64,000 bases of DNA from Corynebacterium nuruki S6-4 (GTDB lineage: Bacteria; Actinomycetota; Actinomycetes; Mycobacteriales; Mycobacteriaceae), in NCBI RefSeq assembly GCF_007970465.1, contig NZ_CP042429.1, positions 2,108,001 through 2,172,000 on the forward strand, in the 5' to 3' direction. Within the stretch, counting starts at the first letter, position 1, and every line of letters starts with the position of its first letter. The position numbers and the translations under genes are program-made. A model generated the notes under the pieces. It saw nothing but the letters and a program-made list of their open reading frames with translations, did no database searches and had not been told where the DNA came from. Positions 1 to 8,683 of the stretch are shown here, piece by piece.

Positions 1-249
1 CCGGGCCTTCATCGCGTGGATGACCAACGTGTACCCGTCGTCGAAGATCATCGCGACCAGCTCCAGGACCCGGCCGGCCGGGTCGATGCCGAGCATCAAC
101 CACCGGCGGGGATTGTCCTCATCATCGAGTGGCCGGGAGGACAGCACATGGGTCGCCGCATAGATGACCGCATCGTCGGTGAGGCGGTCTCTCCGGTAGT
201 GCTTCTGGGCCGAGCGATGCAGCGCCGGTCGATCAAACTCAGGCGGCAT
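1..249 (-). CDS. BrnT/DUF4258-like toxin, C-terminus outside window
   Basis: The first 83 residues of a small protein can be read from an ATG at 249; the gene continues past the left edge. The visible part contains LTDDAVIYAATHVL, a DNPRRWLMLGID stretch and an alternating hydrophobic core ending in VIHAMKAR, which is how small RNase-like toxins of the BrnT/DUF4258 kind look. The start overlaps the 3' end of the upstream ribbon-helix-helix gene by 11 bp, so the two are translationally coupled as in type II toxin-antitoxin operons. The toxin call is an inference from size, fold-like pattern and partner. No catalytic residues can be assigned without the missing C-terminus. Confidence 0.55.
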   Translation of the reverse strand, partial: MPPEFDRPALHRSAQKHYRRDRLTDDAVIYAATHVLSSRPLDDEDNPRRWLMLGIDPAGRVLELVAMIFDDGYTLVIHAMKAR

Positions 250-529
250 GGGGGTCGCGGGTCCCACCCCGGGTCCACTGGCGGATCGCCGTACGGATCG
301 CCTCGGAGCGGGTGGTGATCCCCTCAGCCTTCGCCTTCTCGGTCAATGCGTCGATCGTCGCGGCGTCGAGGCGGACCGGAACCACGGTCCCCGGGCCGTC
401 ACCGACAGTCGGCCGACCCCGGCGGGGCGCAGGAAGGGTCGACAGGTCGTAGCCGGCCTCGGCCTCGTCGGCCCACGCCTGGATCTGCTCGTCAGTGACG
501 GGCTTGCCGTGCAACAGGTGCTCACTCAT
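239..529 (-). CDS. ribbon-helix-helix antitoxin
   Basis: This encodes a 96-residue protein starting MSEHLLHGKP. The N-terminal half is acidic (QAWADEAEAG) and a linker PRRGRPTVG follows. The C-terminal half carries a ribbon-helix-helix DNA-binding pattern, VPVRLDAATIDAL followed by TRSEAIRTAI. Antitoxins of this type bind the toxin with one end and their own promoter with the other. The gene lies immediately upstream of, and overlaps, the putative toxin. The ATG at 529 was chosen because it begins the conserved-looking sequence; longer in-frame extensions upstream run through the promoter and the MFS gene and are not credible. Confidence 0.65.
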   Translation of the reverse strand: MSEHLLHGKPVTDEQIQAWADEAEAGYDLSTLPAPRRGRPTVGDGPGTVVPVRLDAATIDALTEKAKAEGITTRSEAIRTAIRQWTRGGTRDPHAA

Positions 530-537
530 AGCAATAT

Positions 538-545
538 CGTATACG
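538..545. promoter_or_regulatory. CGTATACG palindrome upstream of antitoxin
   Basis: A perfect 8-bp palindrome lies 9 bp upstream of the antitoxin ATG in a locally AT-rich stretch. Such a position fits an autoregulatory operator bound by the ribbon-helix-helix antitoxin. The site is short, so chance is a real alternative. Confidence 0.3.
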
Positions 546-652
546 TAAATACCGGAGAGTGGCAGGCCCCCGCACCAACCAGGCCTGACCACACACCCGG
601 TAGACCACCCCCGTGCCGCAGGAACATACTTTCCTGTGCGATAGTGTGAGCC

Positions 653-2005
653 ATGGCACAAGAATCGCCCAGAGTCTGCACAGAGGAGACCGCAGTCCCC
701 ACGGCGCCCCCCGCCGCGTCCACGCCCGCGGCAGCGTCCGGCCCCGCCCCCCGTGCGACCACCGGCCCCGCCGCGTGGTTCCGCGTCGCCCTCGGCATGT
801 TCCTCGTCGCCGTCGGCGCGAACCTCTTCGCCCCGCTGCTGCCCGTCATGCGGGAGGTCCACGATCTCAGCCAGGCCCAGGTGAACTTCACCCTCGCCAT
901 CTACGTCCTCGGCCTCGTCCCCGCCCTCATGGTCGGCGGACCGATGTCGGACCGGAAAGGGCGCCGCGCCGCGGTCCGCCCCGCCCTCCTGTTCTCCATG
1001 GCCGGCACCGCCGTCACCCTGCTGGCCCACCTCGGCACCGGTGGTGCGGCCGGCCCCGTCCTGCTCGTCATCGGACGCCTCATCACCGGCATCGCGGTGG
1101 GACTGGTGCTCGCGGCCGGGGCGTCCTGGCTCAAGGAGGTCACCCCGGCCTCCGCCGGCGCGGGCGTCGCCGCCCGGCGCGCCACCGTCGCCACCTCCGC
1201 CGGTTTCGGCATGGGCCCGCTGGTCGCCGGCCCCGTCGCGGAGTGGATCCCCGGCCCGGACGTCACCACCCTGGTGGTGCACCTGGTGCTCGTGCTGGTC
1301 TGCACCCCGCTGATCTGGACCACCCCGGCCCCGCCGCCGCCCGCGCACGCCGTCGCCGCCGGGTCAGGCGGGACGCCGCGGCGTCCGGCACTGATCCCCG
1401 CCACCGCGCGGCAACCGAGGTTCCTCGCCTCGGTCGCCTCCTGGGCGCCGTGGGCGTTCGGCTGCGCCACGACCTCCTTCGCCGCCCTCGCCCCCGTCGC
1501 CGCGCAGGCCGTCGGCCCGAACGTGGCCTACACCGGCGTCATCGCCGGGATCACCATGCTCACCGGCGCGTTCGTCCAACCCTGGGTCGGACGCCACGCC
1601 GATTCCGGACGCGGCCCCCACCCCGCCGTGCTCGGACTGGGGGCGGCGACCGTCGGGATGCTGCTCGCGGTCCTGCTGTGCAGCCTCGCCCCCGGTACCG
1701 CCGCAGCCTGGGTGATGGTGCCCGCCGCGGTCGTCCTCGGTACCGCCTACGGCATCATGATGGTCTCCGGACTCCGCGAGGTGCAGCGCATCGCCCCGGC
1801 CGAGCAGCTCGGCGCGCTGACCGCCGTGTTCTACGCGCTGACCTACGTCGGCTTCTTCGTGCCCTTCGTCATCGCCCTGCTGGAGCCGCACACCGCCTAT
1901 GTGCCGATCTTCGTCTTCGGCGCAGTGGTGACCGTCGCCTCGATCCCGCTGGTCATCGGCGCTACCCGCGGGACCCGTGGTCCGCAGGTCCGTCAGGACG
2001 GGTGA
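653..2005 (+). CDS. MFS efflux transporter
   Basis: This is a 450-residue major facilitator with about 12 hydrophobic segments. Residues 1-40 are a soluble Ala/Pro/Thr-rich leader. The cytoplasmic loop after TM2 carries the family's motif A as GGPMSDRKGRR, and TM5 is Gly/Ala-rich as in drug/proton antiporters. The substrate is unknown; multidrug or metabolite export is typical of the family. A TAGTGT box lies 5 nt before the ATG, which suggests a leaderless transcript. The 3' end overlaps the convergent DUF421 gene by 44 bp. Confidence 0.8.
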   Translation: MAQESPRVCTEETAVPTAPPAASTPAAASGPAPRATTGPAAWFRVALGMFLVAVGANLFAPLLPVMREVHDLSQAQVNFTLAIYVLGLVPALMVGGPMSDRKGRRAAVRPALLFSMAGTAVTLLAHLGTGGAAGPVLLVIGRLITGIAVGLVLAAGASWLKEVTPASAGAGVAARRATVATSAGFGMGPLVAGPVAEWIPGPDVTTLVVHLVLVLVCTPLIWTTPAPPPPAHAVAAGSGGTPRRPALIPATARQPRFLASVASWAPWAFGCATTSFAALAPVAAQAVGPNVAYTGVIAGITMLTGAFVQPWVGRHADSGRGPHPAVLGLGAATVGMLLAVLLCSLAPGTAAAWVMVPAAVVLGTAYGIMMVSGLREVQRIAPAEQLGALTAVFYALTYVGFFVPFVIALLEPHTAYVPIFVFGAVVTVASIPLVIGATRGTRGPQVRQDG

Positions 2006-2576
2006 CCAGGTGCGCCCCGATCACCCCGTGGAGCAGCTCCGGGGCGACCGGGGTGCCCTCCCGCAGCACCGACAGGGCGCCGGTGGGTTCCACGATCACG
2101 CACTGGACCTGGGCGGGGTCGGTCACCCCGGCGCGGCGCAGGGCGCTGGCGAGGTCGGTGCGGTGGACGTGCTGGCGGGCCATCGCGTCGGCGAGGACGC
2201 GGCCGTGGGCCATGATCACCACCGGCGGTGAGGTGACGGTGGTGTGCACCGCGCGCATCTTGCGCACCTGGCCGAAGATCACCTCCATGACCATGAGGGT
2301 GGTCAGGCCGATGACGCCGGCGGCCAGGGTGGGCGGGTGGCCGATGATCACACGGCCGGCGACGGCGCCGAACATGATGATGACCACCGCGTCGAACGTG
2401 GACCAGGCGGTGAGGATCCGGGTGCCGAACAGTCTGACGAGCACGAGGAAGGCCAGGTAGACACCCACCGCGCAGAGGATGACGACGGGGATGCGCCAGG
2501 CGGCGATGCCGAGGGAGTTCGCCAGGGCGCTGCCCCAGCCGCCGGGCGGGGATGCGGCCTGCCACGTGAGAGTCAT
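1962..2576 (-). CDS. DUF421 (YetF-like) membrane protein
   Basis: This is a 204-residue protein with three N-terminal membrane helices (about residues 28-50, 60-80 and 85-105) and a soluble C-terminal domain. The join LVRLFGTRILTAWSTFDAVV and the later VVIMAHGRVLADAMARQHV and CVIVEPTGALSVLREG segments are typical of DUF421/YetF proteins. Their cytosolic domains are known to oligomerise, but the cellular role is poorly defined. It stands alone, convergent with the MFS gene. The ATG at 2576 begins the first amphipathic stretch. Confidence 0.85.
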   Translation of the reverse strand: MTLTWQAASPPGGWGSALANSLGIAAWRIPVVILCAVGVYLAFLVLVRLFGTRILTAWSTFDAVVIIMFGAVAGRVIIGHPPTLAAGVIGLTTLMVMEVIFGQVRKMRAVHTTVTSPPVVIMAHGRVLADAMARQHVHRTDLASALRRAGVTDPAQVQCVIVEPTGALSVLREGTPVAPELLHGVIGAHLVTRPDGPADHGSRG

Positions 2577-2646
2577 GCTGTCCGTTCTACCGCGTGCGGT
2601 GCGCGGGGGCGGTGGGCGGTGGGCGGCGGCGCACAGTCACCGCAGT

Positions 2647-2759
2647 CAGCCACTGCACGCATCGCGCGACGTGGGGATGGTGGCACCGGCCCCGGACCAA
2701 CCTCCCGTCGCGCGATGCGCACACGCCGGGGTCGTTCACCGGACGCCGGTCAGGTCGAG
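2647..2759. repeat. 113-bp direct repeat, copy A, with long hairpin
   Basis: This matches 3483-3595 with only three differences seen by eye. It contains inverted arms CGCATCGCGCGACG (2658-2671) and CGTCGCGCGATGCG (2706-2719), with further partial pairing inside the loop. The right 24 bp encode the last seven codons and stop of the adjacent lipoprotein gene. The hairpin lies just downstream of that gene and could act as a transcription terminator or mRNA 3'-end stabiliser, though no T-tract follows. Confidence 0.85.
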
Positions 2760-3455
2760 CGTCGCCGCCCGCTGGTTCTGCTCGATCGGGAGCGTGTTGT
2801 CGGTGACGATGATCCGGGAACCGTCCCAGTGGAAGGTCGCGGACCCGGGTTCCGACTCATTCACCACGGCCGGGGCGTCGGTGTAGAAGGCGTAGTTCAC
2901 CCGAACAGTGCTGTCGTCGATGCGGTCGACCGAGTCGATGCGCCGGGCGAGGATCGGGGCGGGGTCGGTGACCAGCTGCCCGTCGGCGAACAGGGCGACG
3001 GTCTCACTCATGCTGCCGGTCGTGGCACCGTCTTCACTTGTGCCACGGTGCCCCTTCAACGTCACCCAGCTCAGTGGCATGCAGGGGTCGATGTCCTCTC
3101 CGCCGGCGGTGTAGTAGAAGTTGATGTCCGTGCTCTCCGGGCGGTCGGCGAACCGCACCGGGATGGGCTGGTCGCCGGTCAACGGGTTGCTGACAGGCGT
3201 GTTCCGGCAGGAAGTGTCTCCTCCTACCTCGCCCCCACCCTCGTCGGGAGCCGGGGACCGGCCGGTGTTCTGCGCCGGGGCGGTCGGATCGCCGGCCGGT
3301 TGCGTGACAGTCTGCGTCGCGGTCACCGTGGCGCCGGCACTGTCCCCGTCCGCCGGACTGTCGTCCTGTGAACAGCCCGCCAGCAGTGCGGTGGTGCAAC
3401 CGAGGGCGACCAGTCCGGTGAGAGCGGGGCGCGGACCTGGCATGGAGCGGCTCAT
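2736..3455 (-). CDS. secreted lipoprotein, LppP/LprE-like
   Basis: This encodes a 239-residue protein starting MSRSMPGPRP with a hydrophobic helix and the lipobox LLAGC at about residues 25-29, so the mature protein would be membrane-anchored by its cysteine. A low-complexity linker rich in Thr/Pro/Gly (to about residue 85) leads to a globular domain with two cysteines (TSCRNTP and DPCMPLSW) and FYYTAGGEDIDPC, resembling actinobacterial LppP/LprE lipoproteins of unknown role. Longer reading upstream of 3455 runs through the duplicated repeat and is unlikely. The last seven codons are part of the 113-bp repeat. Confidence 0.7.
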   Translation of the reverse strand: MSRSMPGPRPALTGLVALGCTTALLAGCSQDDSPADGDSAGATVTATQTVTQPAGDPTAPAQNTGRSPAPDEGGGEVGGDTSCRNTPVSNPLTGDQPIPVRFADRPESTDINFYYTAGGEDIDPCMPLSWVTLKGHRGTSEDGATTGSMSETVALFADGQLVTDPAPILARRIDSVDRIDDSTVRVNYAFYTDAPAVVNESEPGSATFHWDGSRIIVTDNTLPIEQNQRAATLDLTGVR

Positions 3456-3482
3456 GCTCCCACCGCATCCGCGCGGGACAGC

Positions 3483-3595
3483 CAGCCGCTGCACGCATCG
3501 CGCGACGTGGGGATGGTGGCACCGGCCCCGGACCATCCTCCCGTCGCGCGATGCGCACACGCCGGGGTCGGTCACCGGACGCCGGTCAGGTCGAG
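3483..3595. repeat. 113-bp direct repeat, copy B, with long hairpin
   Basis: This is the second copy of the element at 2647-2759. Here the hairpin is more perfect: arms 3494-3507 and 3542-3555 plus GGATGGT/ACCATCC inside the loop. It lies downstream of the response-regulator gene and upstream of the lipoprotein start. It still carries the codons LDLTGVR-stop of the lipoprotein 3' end although no such gene precedes it, which points to a past duplication. Confidence 0.85.
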
Positions 3596-3627
3596 GCCGG
3601 CACCCGCTGAGAGAAAGGACGGTCCCC

Positions 3628-4245
3628 TCACAACCACCCGTTGTCGCGGGCGGCCTGCACCGCCGCGTACCGGTTCGTGGTCCCCGTCTTGCCGATCACC
3701 GACGACAGATGGTTCCGCACCGTCCCGGGCGACAGGTGCAGCCGCGCGGCGACCGCCCGCACCGGCCCGCCGGGCTCCGCCGCCCGGCACACCTCCACCT
3801 CCCGGGCGGTCAGCGGGGAGGCCGGGGTGAACAGGGACTCCTCCGCCAGCGCCGGGTCCACGACCCGGAGCCCGGCGTGCACCCGTCGCACGGCCTCCGC
3901 GAGCTGGTCCGGTGGGGTGTCCTTGACGACGAACCCGCTCACCCCGGCGTCCAGCGCCCGTCGGAGGTAGCCGGGACGTCCGAAGGTGGTGACGATGACG
4001 GTCCGGCAGGTGGTCTCCCCCGCCGCCACCGCGTCGCTGACCTGTGCGGCGGCGTCGATACCGGTCATCCCGGGCATCTCGATGTCGAGCAGGGCGACGT
4101 CCACCCGGTGTTCCAGGACGGCATCACGTACCCCGTCACCCGACCCCTCCTGGGCGACGACGGTGATGTCCGGCTCCGTCCCCAGCAGGGCGGCCAGGGC
4201 ACCGCGGACCAGGTCCTGGTCATCGGCGATGAGCACGCGGATCAT
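3628..4245 (-). CDS. NarL/FixJ-family response regulator
   Basis: This is a 205-residue response regulator. The receiver domain has the acidic pair in IADDQ (residues 6-10), the phosphoacceptor Asp54 in LLDIEMPG, and the later conserved Thr and Lys (VTTF, VVKD). The C-terminal LuxR-type helix-turn-helix reads LTAREVEVCR ... AARLHLSPGTVRNHLS. The ATG at 4245 overlaps the kinase stop codon as ATGA, so the pair is co-translated. It probably controls the ABC exporter genes at the head of the same operon, the usual arrangement for DesKR/LiaRS-like systems. Confidence 0.9.
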   Translation of the reverse strand: MIRVLIADDQDLVRGALAALLGTEPDITVVAQEGSGDGVRDAVLEHRVDVALLDIEMPGMTGIDAAAQVSDAVAAGETTCRTVIVTTFGRPGYLRRALDAGVSGFVVKDTPPDQLAEAVRRVHAGLRVVDPALAEESLFTPASPLTAREVEVCRAAEPGGPVRAVAARLHLSPGTVRNHLSSVIGKTGTTNRYAAVQAARDNGWL

Positions 4246-5354
4246 GAGGGCTCTCCTGTCATGGTGACGGCCACGGTGGTGCCCGTGGCATCCGAGGTGA
4301 CGGTGAGCGTACCTCCGGCGTCGGTGACCCGGGTACGCAGTTTCTGCAGCCCGTTGCCCGCCACACCGTCGAACCCGTGCCCGTCGTCGTGGACGCACAC
4401 ACTGTGCCCGGTGAGCTCGACGGTGCATCCAGTCGCGCCCGAGTGCCGCACCACGTTGGTCACCGCCTCACGCACCACCCAGGAGAACAGCCGGTCGTTC
4501 GGGCCCGCGCCGGCCGGGGACGCCTCCGGGACGGACGCCGCGATGCCCGCGGTCTCGAGCGCCCGGCGCGCGCCGGCCAGCTCCCCGGCCAGATCGGGCT
4601 GCCGTATCCGGGTGACGGTGGCGCGGACCTCGGCCAGTGCGGTCCGCGACAGGCCGGCGATCTGGGCGAGCTCCGCCTTCGCCGCCGCGGAGTCGGTGTC
4701 GACGAGCCGGGCGGCGAGTTCGGCTTTCAGGGTGACGACAGTGAGCGAGTGCCCCAGCAGGTCGTGGACGTCGACGGCCATGGCCTCGCGCTGGCGGGTC
4801 TGGTCGAGGTCATGGGCGAGCTGCTGTTCCCGTTCGGCACGGTGGGACGCCATGGCGATGAGGTACACGAGTACCGGGGAGACCAGCGTGGCGCCGAGGA
4901 ATCCCGGCCAGTACGGTTCGCCGGCGATGAACACCGCCCAACTGGAGGCCACGGTGATCGCCGCCACCGGGGCGATACTGCGCGCCGGCGGCAGGGGCAA
5001 GGCCAGGTACGCGACGAGGAACGGCACCAGGTAGGCGGAGCCGATGCCGGTGGTCACCGCAGCGACGAGTGTGAGGGCGGCCAGCAGCGCCAGCCAGAAC
5101 AGGTACCTGCCGCGGGTGGAGAACCGGGCCGGGGTGTGGGCCAGCACGCCGAACGCCACGGCGTAGACGGCCCCGAAGGCGATGAACGGCACCGTGCCGG
5201 CCACCTTCTGCCACCAGGGGTCGTCGCCGGTGAGCACGGTGGCCACCGGGACGACGAGGATGACGAACCACACCGAGGCCAGGAGGCTGGCGGTGGTGTC
5301 GAACCGGCGCACCGGCCCCGCCGACCCTGCCGTCACTGCCGACCCTGCCGTCAC
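4242..5354 (-). CDS. sensor histidine kinase (HisKA_3 type)
   Basis: This is a kinase of about 370 residues. It has around five or six membrane helices between residues 22 and 170, then a coiled region, the phosphorylation box DVHDLLGHSL with His197, and an ATP-binding domain with the N-box VREAVTNVVRHS and G-box DDGHGF. The GTG at 5354 overlaps the stop of the ABC permease as GTGA, which decides the start; a second GTG at 5336 lies in an 18-bp repeat and is an alternative. It is likely to sense a membrane-active compound handled by the adjacent ABC exporter (inference). Confidence 0.88.
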   Translation of the reverse strand: MTAGSAVTAGSAGPVRRFDTTASLLASVWFVILVVPVATVLTGDDPWWQKVAGTVPFIAFGAVYAVAFGVLAHTPARFSTRGRYLFWLALLAALTLVAAVTTGIGSAYLVPFLVAYLALPLPPARSIAPVAAITVASSWAVFIAGEPYWPGFLGATLVSPVLVYLIAMASHRAEREQQLAHDLDQTRQREAMAVDVHDLLGHSLTVVTLKAELAARLVDTDSAAAKAELAQIAGLSRTALAEVRATVTRIRQPDLAGELAGARRALETAGIAASVPEASPAGAGPNDRLFSWVVREAVTNVVRHSGATGCTVELTGHSVCVHDDGHGFDGVAGNGLQKLRTRVTDAGGTLTVTSDATGTTVAVTMTGEPS

Positions 5355-5358
5355 TGCC
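5323..5358. repeat. 18-bp tandem duplication at kinase N-terminus
   Basis: Two perfect copies of gaccctgccgtcactgcc adjoin each other. They encode the repeated VTAGSA at the kinase N-terminus and give two possible in-frame GTG starts, so gain or loss of a unit would keep the frame. Confidence 0.9.
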
Positions 5359-6139
5359 GCCCCCGTTCCCGGTGCTGCAGGGCGATCGCCGCGGTCACGA
5401 AGACCACGGTCCAGCCCGCGATGTTGAGCAGTGCCCACCACAGCGGGTCGGTGGTCGAGCCCTCGCCGAAGCTCACGGTCTGTTCACCGTGTCCCAGCGG
5501 CCAGTGCGCCAGCGCGCTGACGCCGTACAGCGGGGTGAACCGTCCGACGGTGAGCAGTCCCTCGGGCAGCGGCATGAACACGTTGCCGAGGAAGGCGAGG
5601 ATGACGACGGAGGTGCTGGCGATGCTCACCGAGGTGTCGGTGGCGACGAGCAGTGACCAGATCATCCCGTAGAACCCGAACGGGACCGCACCAGCCACGC
5701 ACAGCAGCGGGCACGCCAGCCACGCCCCGCCGGGCATGACCGCACCGGTGAGCGCCCCGACGGTGAAGACGGCGAGGACGGGCAGCACGGCGCGGACAAG
5801 GATCCCCGCGACGGTGGCGGCGGTCCGCTGGCCGGTGGTCAGCGGGGTGAGGGCGAGTTGTCTGCCCCAGCCGGTCTTGGTCTCGACGACGACGTTACCG
5901 GACGCCGCGACGGCCCCGGTGATTCCGGCGTACAGGGCCATGCCGATCATCACGGAGGCTTTCACGTTGCCGGAGCCGAAGGGTTCGGAGCCGTAGCCCA
6001 TGGCGGCGCCGAAGACGAGGTAGAAGATGACCGGGAGGGCCATGGAGAAGAACAGCATCGCCCAGTCGCTGATGAGGCGCCGCAGGTCGAATCCGGTGAA
6101 GCGCAGGGTGCGCAGGACGGGGCCGGTGGCGGTGGTCAT
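5351..6139 (-). CDS. ABC-2 type exporter permease
   Basis: This is a 262-residue integral membrane protein with six predicted helices. The first follows the soluble start TLRFTGFDLRRLISDWAM; SMALPVIFYLVFG and the region around NVFMPLPEGLLTVGRFTPLYG match ABC-2 permeases of the drug/antibiotic exporter kind. It overlaps the ATPase gene upstream (ATGA at 6136-6139) and the kinase downstream by 4 bp, so four genes form one tight operon: ATPase, permease, kinase, regulator. Confidence 0.88.
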   Translation of the reverse strand: MTTATGPVLRTLRFTGFDLRRLISDWAMLFFSMALPVIFYLVFGAAMGYGSEPFGSGNVKASVMIGMALYAGITGAVAASGNVVVETKTGWGRQLALTPLTTGQRTAATVAGILVRAVLPVLAVFTVGALTGAVMPGGAWLACPLLCVAGAVPFGFYGMIWSLLVATDTSVSIASTSVVILAFLGNVFMPLPEGLLTVGRFTPLYGVSALAHWPLGHGEQTVSFGEGSTTDPLWWALLNIAGWTVVFVTAAIALQHRERGRQ

Positions 6140-7008
6140 GACGGGTCCTTCCGGGTCAGCCGGAGGAACGTGTCCTCCAGGGTGTGCGCGGCGATGCGCA
6201 GGTCGCTGACCGCCGGGTCGGCGAGCAGGGTGCGGGCGCGGGCGTCGGACGCCGCGGCGTCCGGTACGTCCTCGGTGCGGGTGGCGCCGTCGCGGGTCCA
6301 GGTGAGGACGCGGCCGGCGTCGTACTCCCGCAGTTCGTCGGGGCTGGCGTCGGCGGTGATGCGGCCGTCGTCGACGAGGACGATGCGGCGGGCGAAGTTC
6401 TGCGCCTCTTCGAGGTAGTGGGTGGCGAAGACGACGGTGGTGCCGTCGGCGGCGCGGTCGGCCATCGTGTCCCAGAAGCGGTGGCGGGCGGTGGCGTCCA
6501 TGCCGGCGGTCGGTTCGTCGAGGATGAGGAGTTCGGGGTCGCCGACCAGGGCGAGGGCGAAGCGGAGCCGCTGCTGCTCACCGCCGGAGCACTTCCCCAC
6601 CCGGCGGTGGGCGATGGCGGTGAGGTCGGCGAGGCCCAGCAGGTCGTCGACCGGGCGCGGATGCGGGTAGGTCGAGGCGATCATGCGGACGGTGGTGGCG
6701 ACGGTGAGGTCGGGCAGCAGGCCGCCGGACTGCATGACCGCGCCGATGCGCTGGTCGGCGACGGCGGCTGCCGGGGTGGTGCCGACGACGTCGACGGTGC
6801 CGGCCGTGGGTGTGGTGAGGCCGAGGATGAGGTCGATGAGGGTGGATTTTCCGGCGCCGTTGGGTCCGAGCAGGCCGACGATCTCGCCGCGGTGGACGGT
6901 GAGGTCGATGCCGTCGACGGCGCGCACGGTGCGGTCGCCGGCGCCGAAGTGCCTGTGCAGACCCGTGGCGCGGATGACGGTGGTGGGTGGGGCTGCTGTG
7001 GTGGACAT
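6136..7008 (-). CDS. ABC exporter ATP-binding protein
   Basis: This is a 290-residue ATPase of the DrrA/CcmA type. Walker A is GPNGAGKS (residues 48-55), the Q-loop is MQSGG, the signature is a variant CSGGEQQR, Walker B is LLILDEP and the switch His is in FATHYLEEA. The C-terminal 60 residues resemble the extension of drug-exporter ATPases. The ATG at 7008 has a GGAGG only one base upstream, which is too close; a TTG at 7020 in the same frame would add MTGG and may be the true start. It is the first gene of the exporter/two-component operon. Confidence 0.9.
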   Translation of the reverse strand: MSTTAAPPTTVIRATGLHRHFGAGDRTVRAVDGIDLTVHRGEIVGLLGPNGAGKSTLIDLILGLTTPTAGTVDVVGTTPAAAVADQRIGAVMQSGGLLPDLTVATTVRMIASTYPHPRPVDDLLGLADLTAIAHRRVGKCSGGEQQRLRFALALVGDPELLILDEPTAGMDATARHRFWDTMADRAADGTTVVFATHYLEEAQNFARRIVLVDDGRITADASPDELREYDAGRVLTWTRDGATRTEDVPDAAASDARARTLLADPAVSDLRIAAHTLEDTFLRLTRKDPS

Positions 7009-7076
7009 ACCTCCAGTCAACCGCTTTCACCGGCCCACCGAATCCCCCGCGCGTCACGGTTCACCCGTGACCTGTG

Positions 7077-8396
7077 TCAGGGGTGGGCGCGGAACCCCTC
7101 CTCGATCTGTTCGAGTGTGCGGTCCTTGGTCTCGGGCACGGTGCGGTGGAACCACACCACGGCGATGAGCTGCAGCACCACGAAGATGAGCAGTGTCGGC
7201 CCGAAGGACAGCACCGAGTCCGCGTACGGGAAGCCGAGGGCGACGATGAAGTTCACGGTCCACTGCACCCCGGCGGCCAGGCCCATCGCTTCACCGCGGA
7301 CCCGCATCGGGAAGATCTCGGACATGAGCAGCCAGGTCATGGCGTTCACCGAGCCCTGCACGATGCCGACGAAGGCGACGATGGCGACGAGGATGACCCA
7401 CTTCTTCGCGGGGTTGCCGTCGTCGGCGAGGATCGAGGTCAGCGACATGACCAGCAGCACCCCGGTGGTGCAGCAGAGTCCGACCGTCATCATCACGCGG
7501 CGCCGCACGTGCTGGTTGAGCACCAGTGACACGGCCATGCCGGCCACCCCGGCGACCCCGATGAGCAGGTTGACCATGAAGGCCGTGTCCCCCTCGAAGC
7601 CGGCGTCGGTGAGGATCGACACCCCGTAGTACTGGACGACGTTGATTCCGGAGATCTGGTTGATGACCGCCAGGCCGATGCCGATGACCATGATGCGGCG
7701 CAGCCACGGTTCGGCGAACAGGTCGCGGGCCGCGAGGCGGCGTCCGGTCGTCCCGGTCCGCCGGGCCTCCCGCCAGCGCGGCGACTCGGGCACGAACCGC
7801 ATGCCGACCAGCAGACCGACGGCGGGGATGACGCAGGCGGCGAGCATCCAGCGCCACGTGCCGGGTTCCTCCCCGCCGCCCCCGCCGACGTTGGTGGCGA
7901 TGACCGCGTTGACGGTGAACGCCATGAGCTGGCCGAAGACGACCATGAACTCGTTCTGGTTCACCACCCGGCCGCGCAGTCGGGTGGGCGCGAGTTCGGC
8001 GAGATAGATGGGGATGATGCCGGACGCCGCCCCGACCGCCAGCCCGAGCACCACCCGGAACAGGGCGAGCACCGGCCACGCCGGGGAGAGGACGGAGCCC
8101 AGGGAGCCGACGAGGAACACCGCGGCCACTCCGGTGACCGCGGTGCGGCGTCCGGTCCGGTCGGAGATCCGGCCGCCGTAGAGTGCGCCGAAGATCGCGC
8201 CGAACTGCACGGCGGAGGTGACGATCCCCTCCATGGCGGACGAGAGTCCGAGGTCCTTCGTCAGCGACGGCAGGGCACCGTTGATCACGCCGGTGTCGTA
8301 GCCGAAGAGCAGTCCGCCGAGGGTGAGGACGCTGATGACCGCCCAGAATTTCGCGGTCGGGTGGGCGGGCTGCGGGTCAGTGAGGGGGTGGGTCAT
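7077..8396 (-). CDS. sugar porter family MFS transporter
   Basis: This is a 439-residue transporter with 12 membrane helices. Signature motifs are GYDTGVINGAL in TM1, GRISDRTGRR after TM2, the sugar-porter block RVVLGLAVGAASGIIPIYLAE followed by APTRLRGR, PESPRW after TM6, and PETKDRTLEQIEE at the C-terminus. These define the sugar porter family (XylE, GalP, IolT). Substrate could be a hexose, pentose or inositol; no catabolic genes sit nearby. An in-frame GTG at 8423 would add nine residues. Confidence 0.9.
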   Translation of the reverse strand: MTHPLTDPQPAHPTAKFWAVISVLTLGGLLFGYDTGVINGALPSLTKDLGLSSAMEGIVTSAVQFGAIFGALYGGRISDRTGRRTAVTGVAAVFLVGSLGSVLSPAWPVLALFRVVLGLAVGAASGIIPIYLAELAPTRLRGRVVNQNEFMVVFGQLMAFTVNAVIATNVGGGGGEEPGTWRWMLAACVIPAVGLLVGMRFVPESPRWREARRTGTTGRRLAARDLFAEPWLRRIMVIGIGLAVINQISGINVVQYYGVSILTDAGFEGDTAFMVNLLIGVAGVAGMAVSLVLNQHVRRRVMMTVGLCCTTGVLLVMSLTSILADDGNPAKKWVILVAIVAFVGIVQGSVNAMTWLLMSEIFPMRVRGEAMGLAAGVQWTVNFIVALGFPYADSVLSFGPTLLIFVVLQLIAVVWFHRTVPETKDRTLEQIEEGFRAHP

Positions 8397-8683
8397 TGCC
8401 CCCAGTTTACCGGCCCCGGACACCGGCCCCGGACACCGGCGACCGGCGGCATTTCCGGGGGCGGGCGCAAGAAATCTGCGGGGCGGTGTCGCCGCACATC
8501 AGCACCGGTATCCACCGTGGTGAACGACGGTCACTGTTTTGCGTCGGCCACGTGGCGTCCGGTAACCGTGGAAGAGTTCCCCGCACGACCGCGGACCCCG
8601 GCAGGTGACGCTGCCGACCGCGCGGCTGCGGGCTCGCCGCCGGGTATCCTCCCGCGGCGGGACGACAACACGGGAGGCAGACC

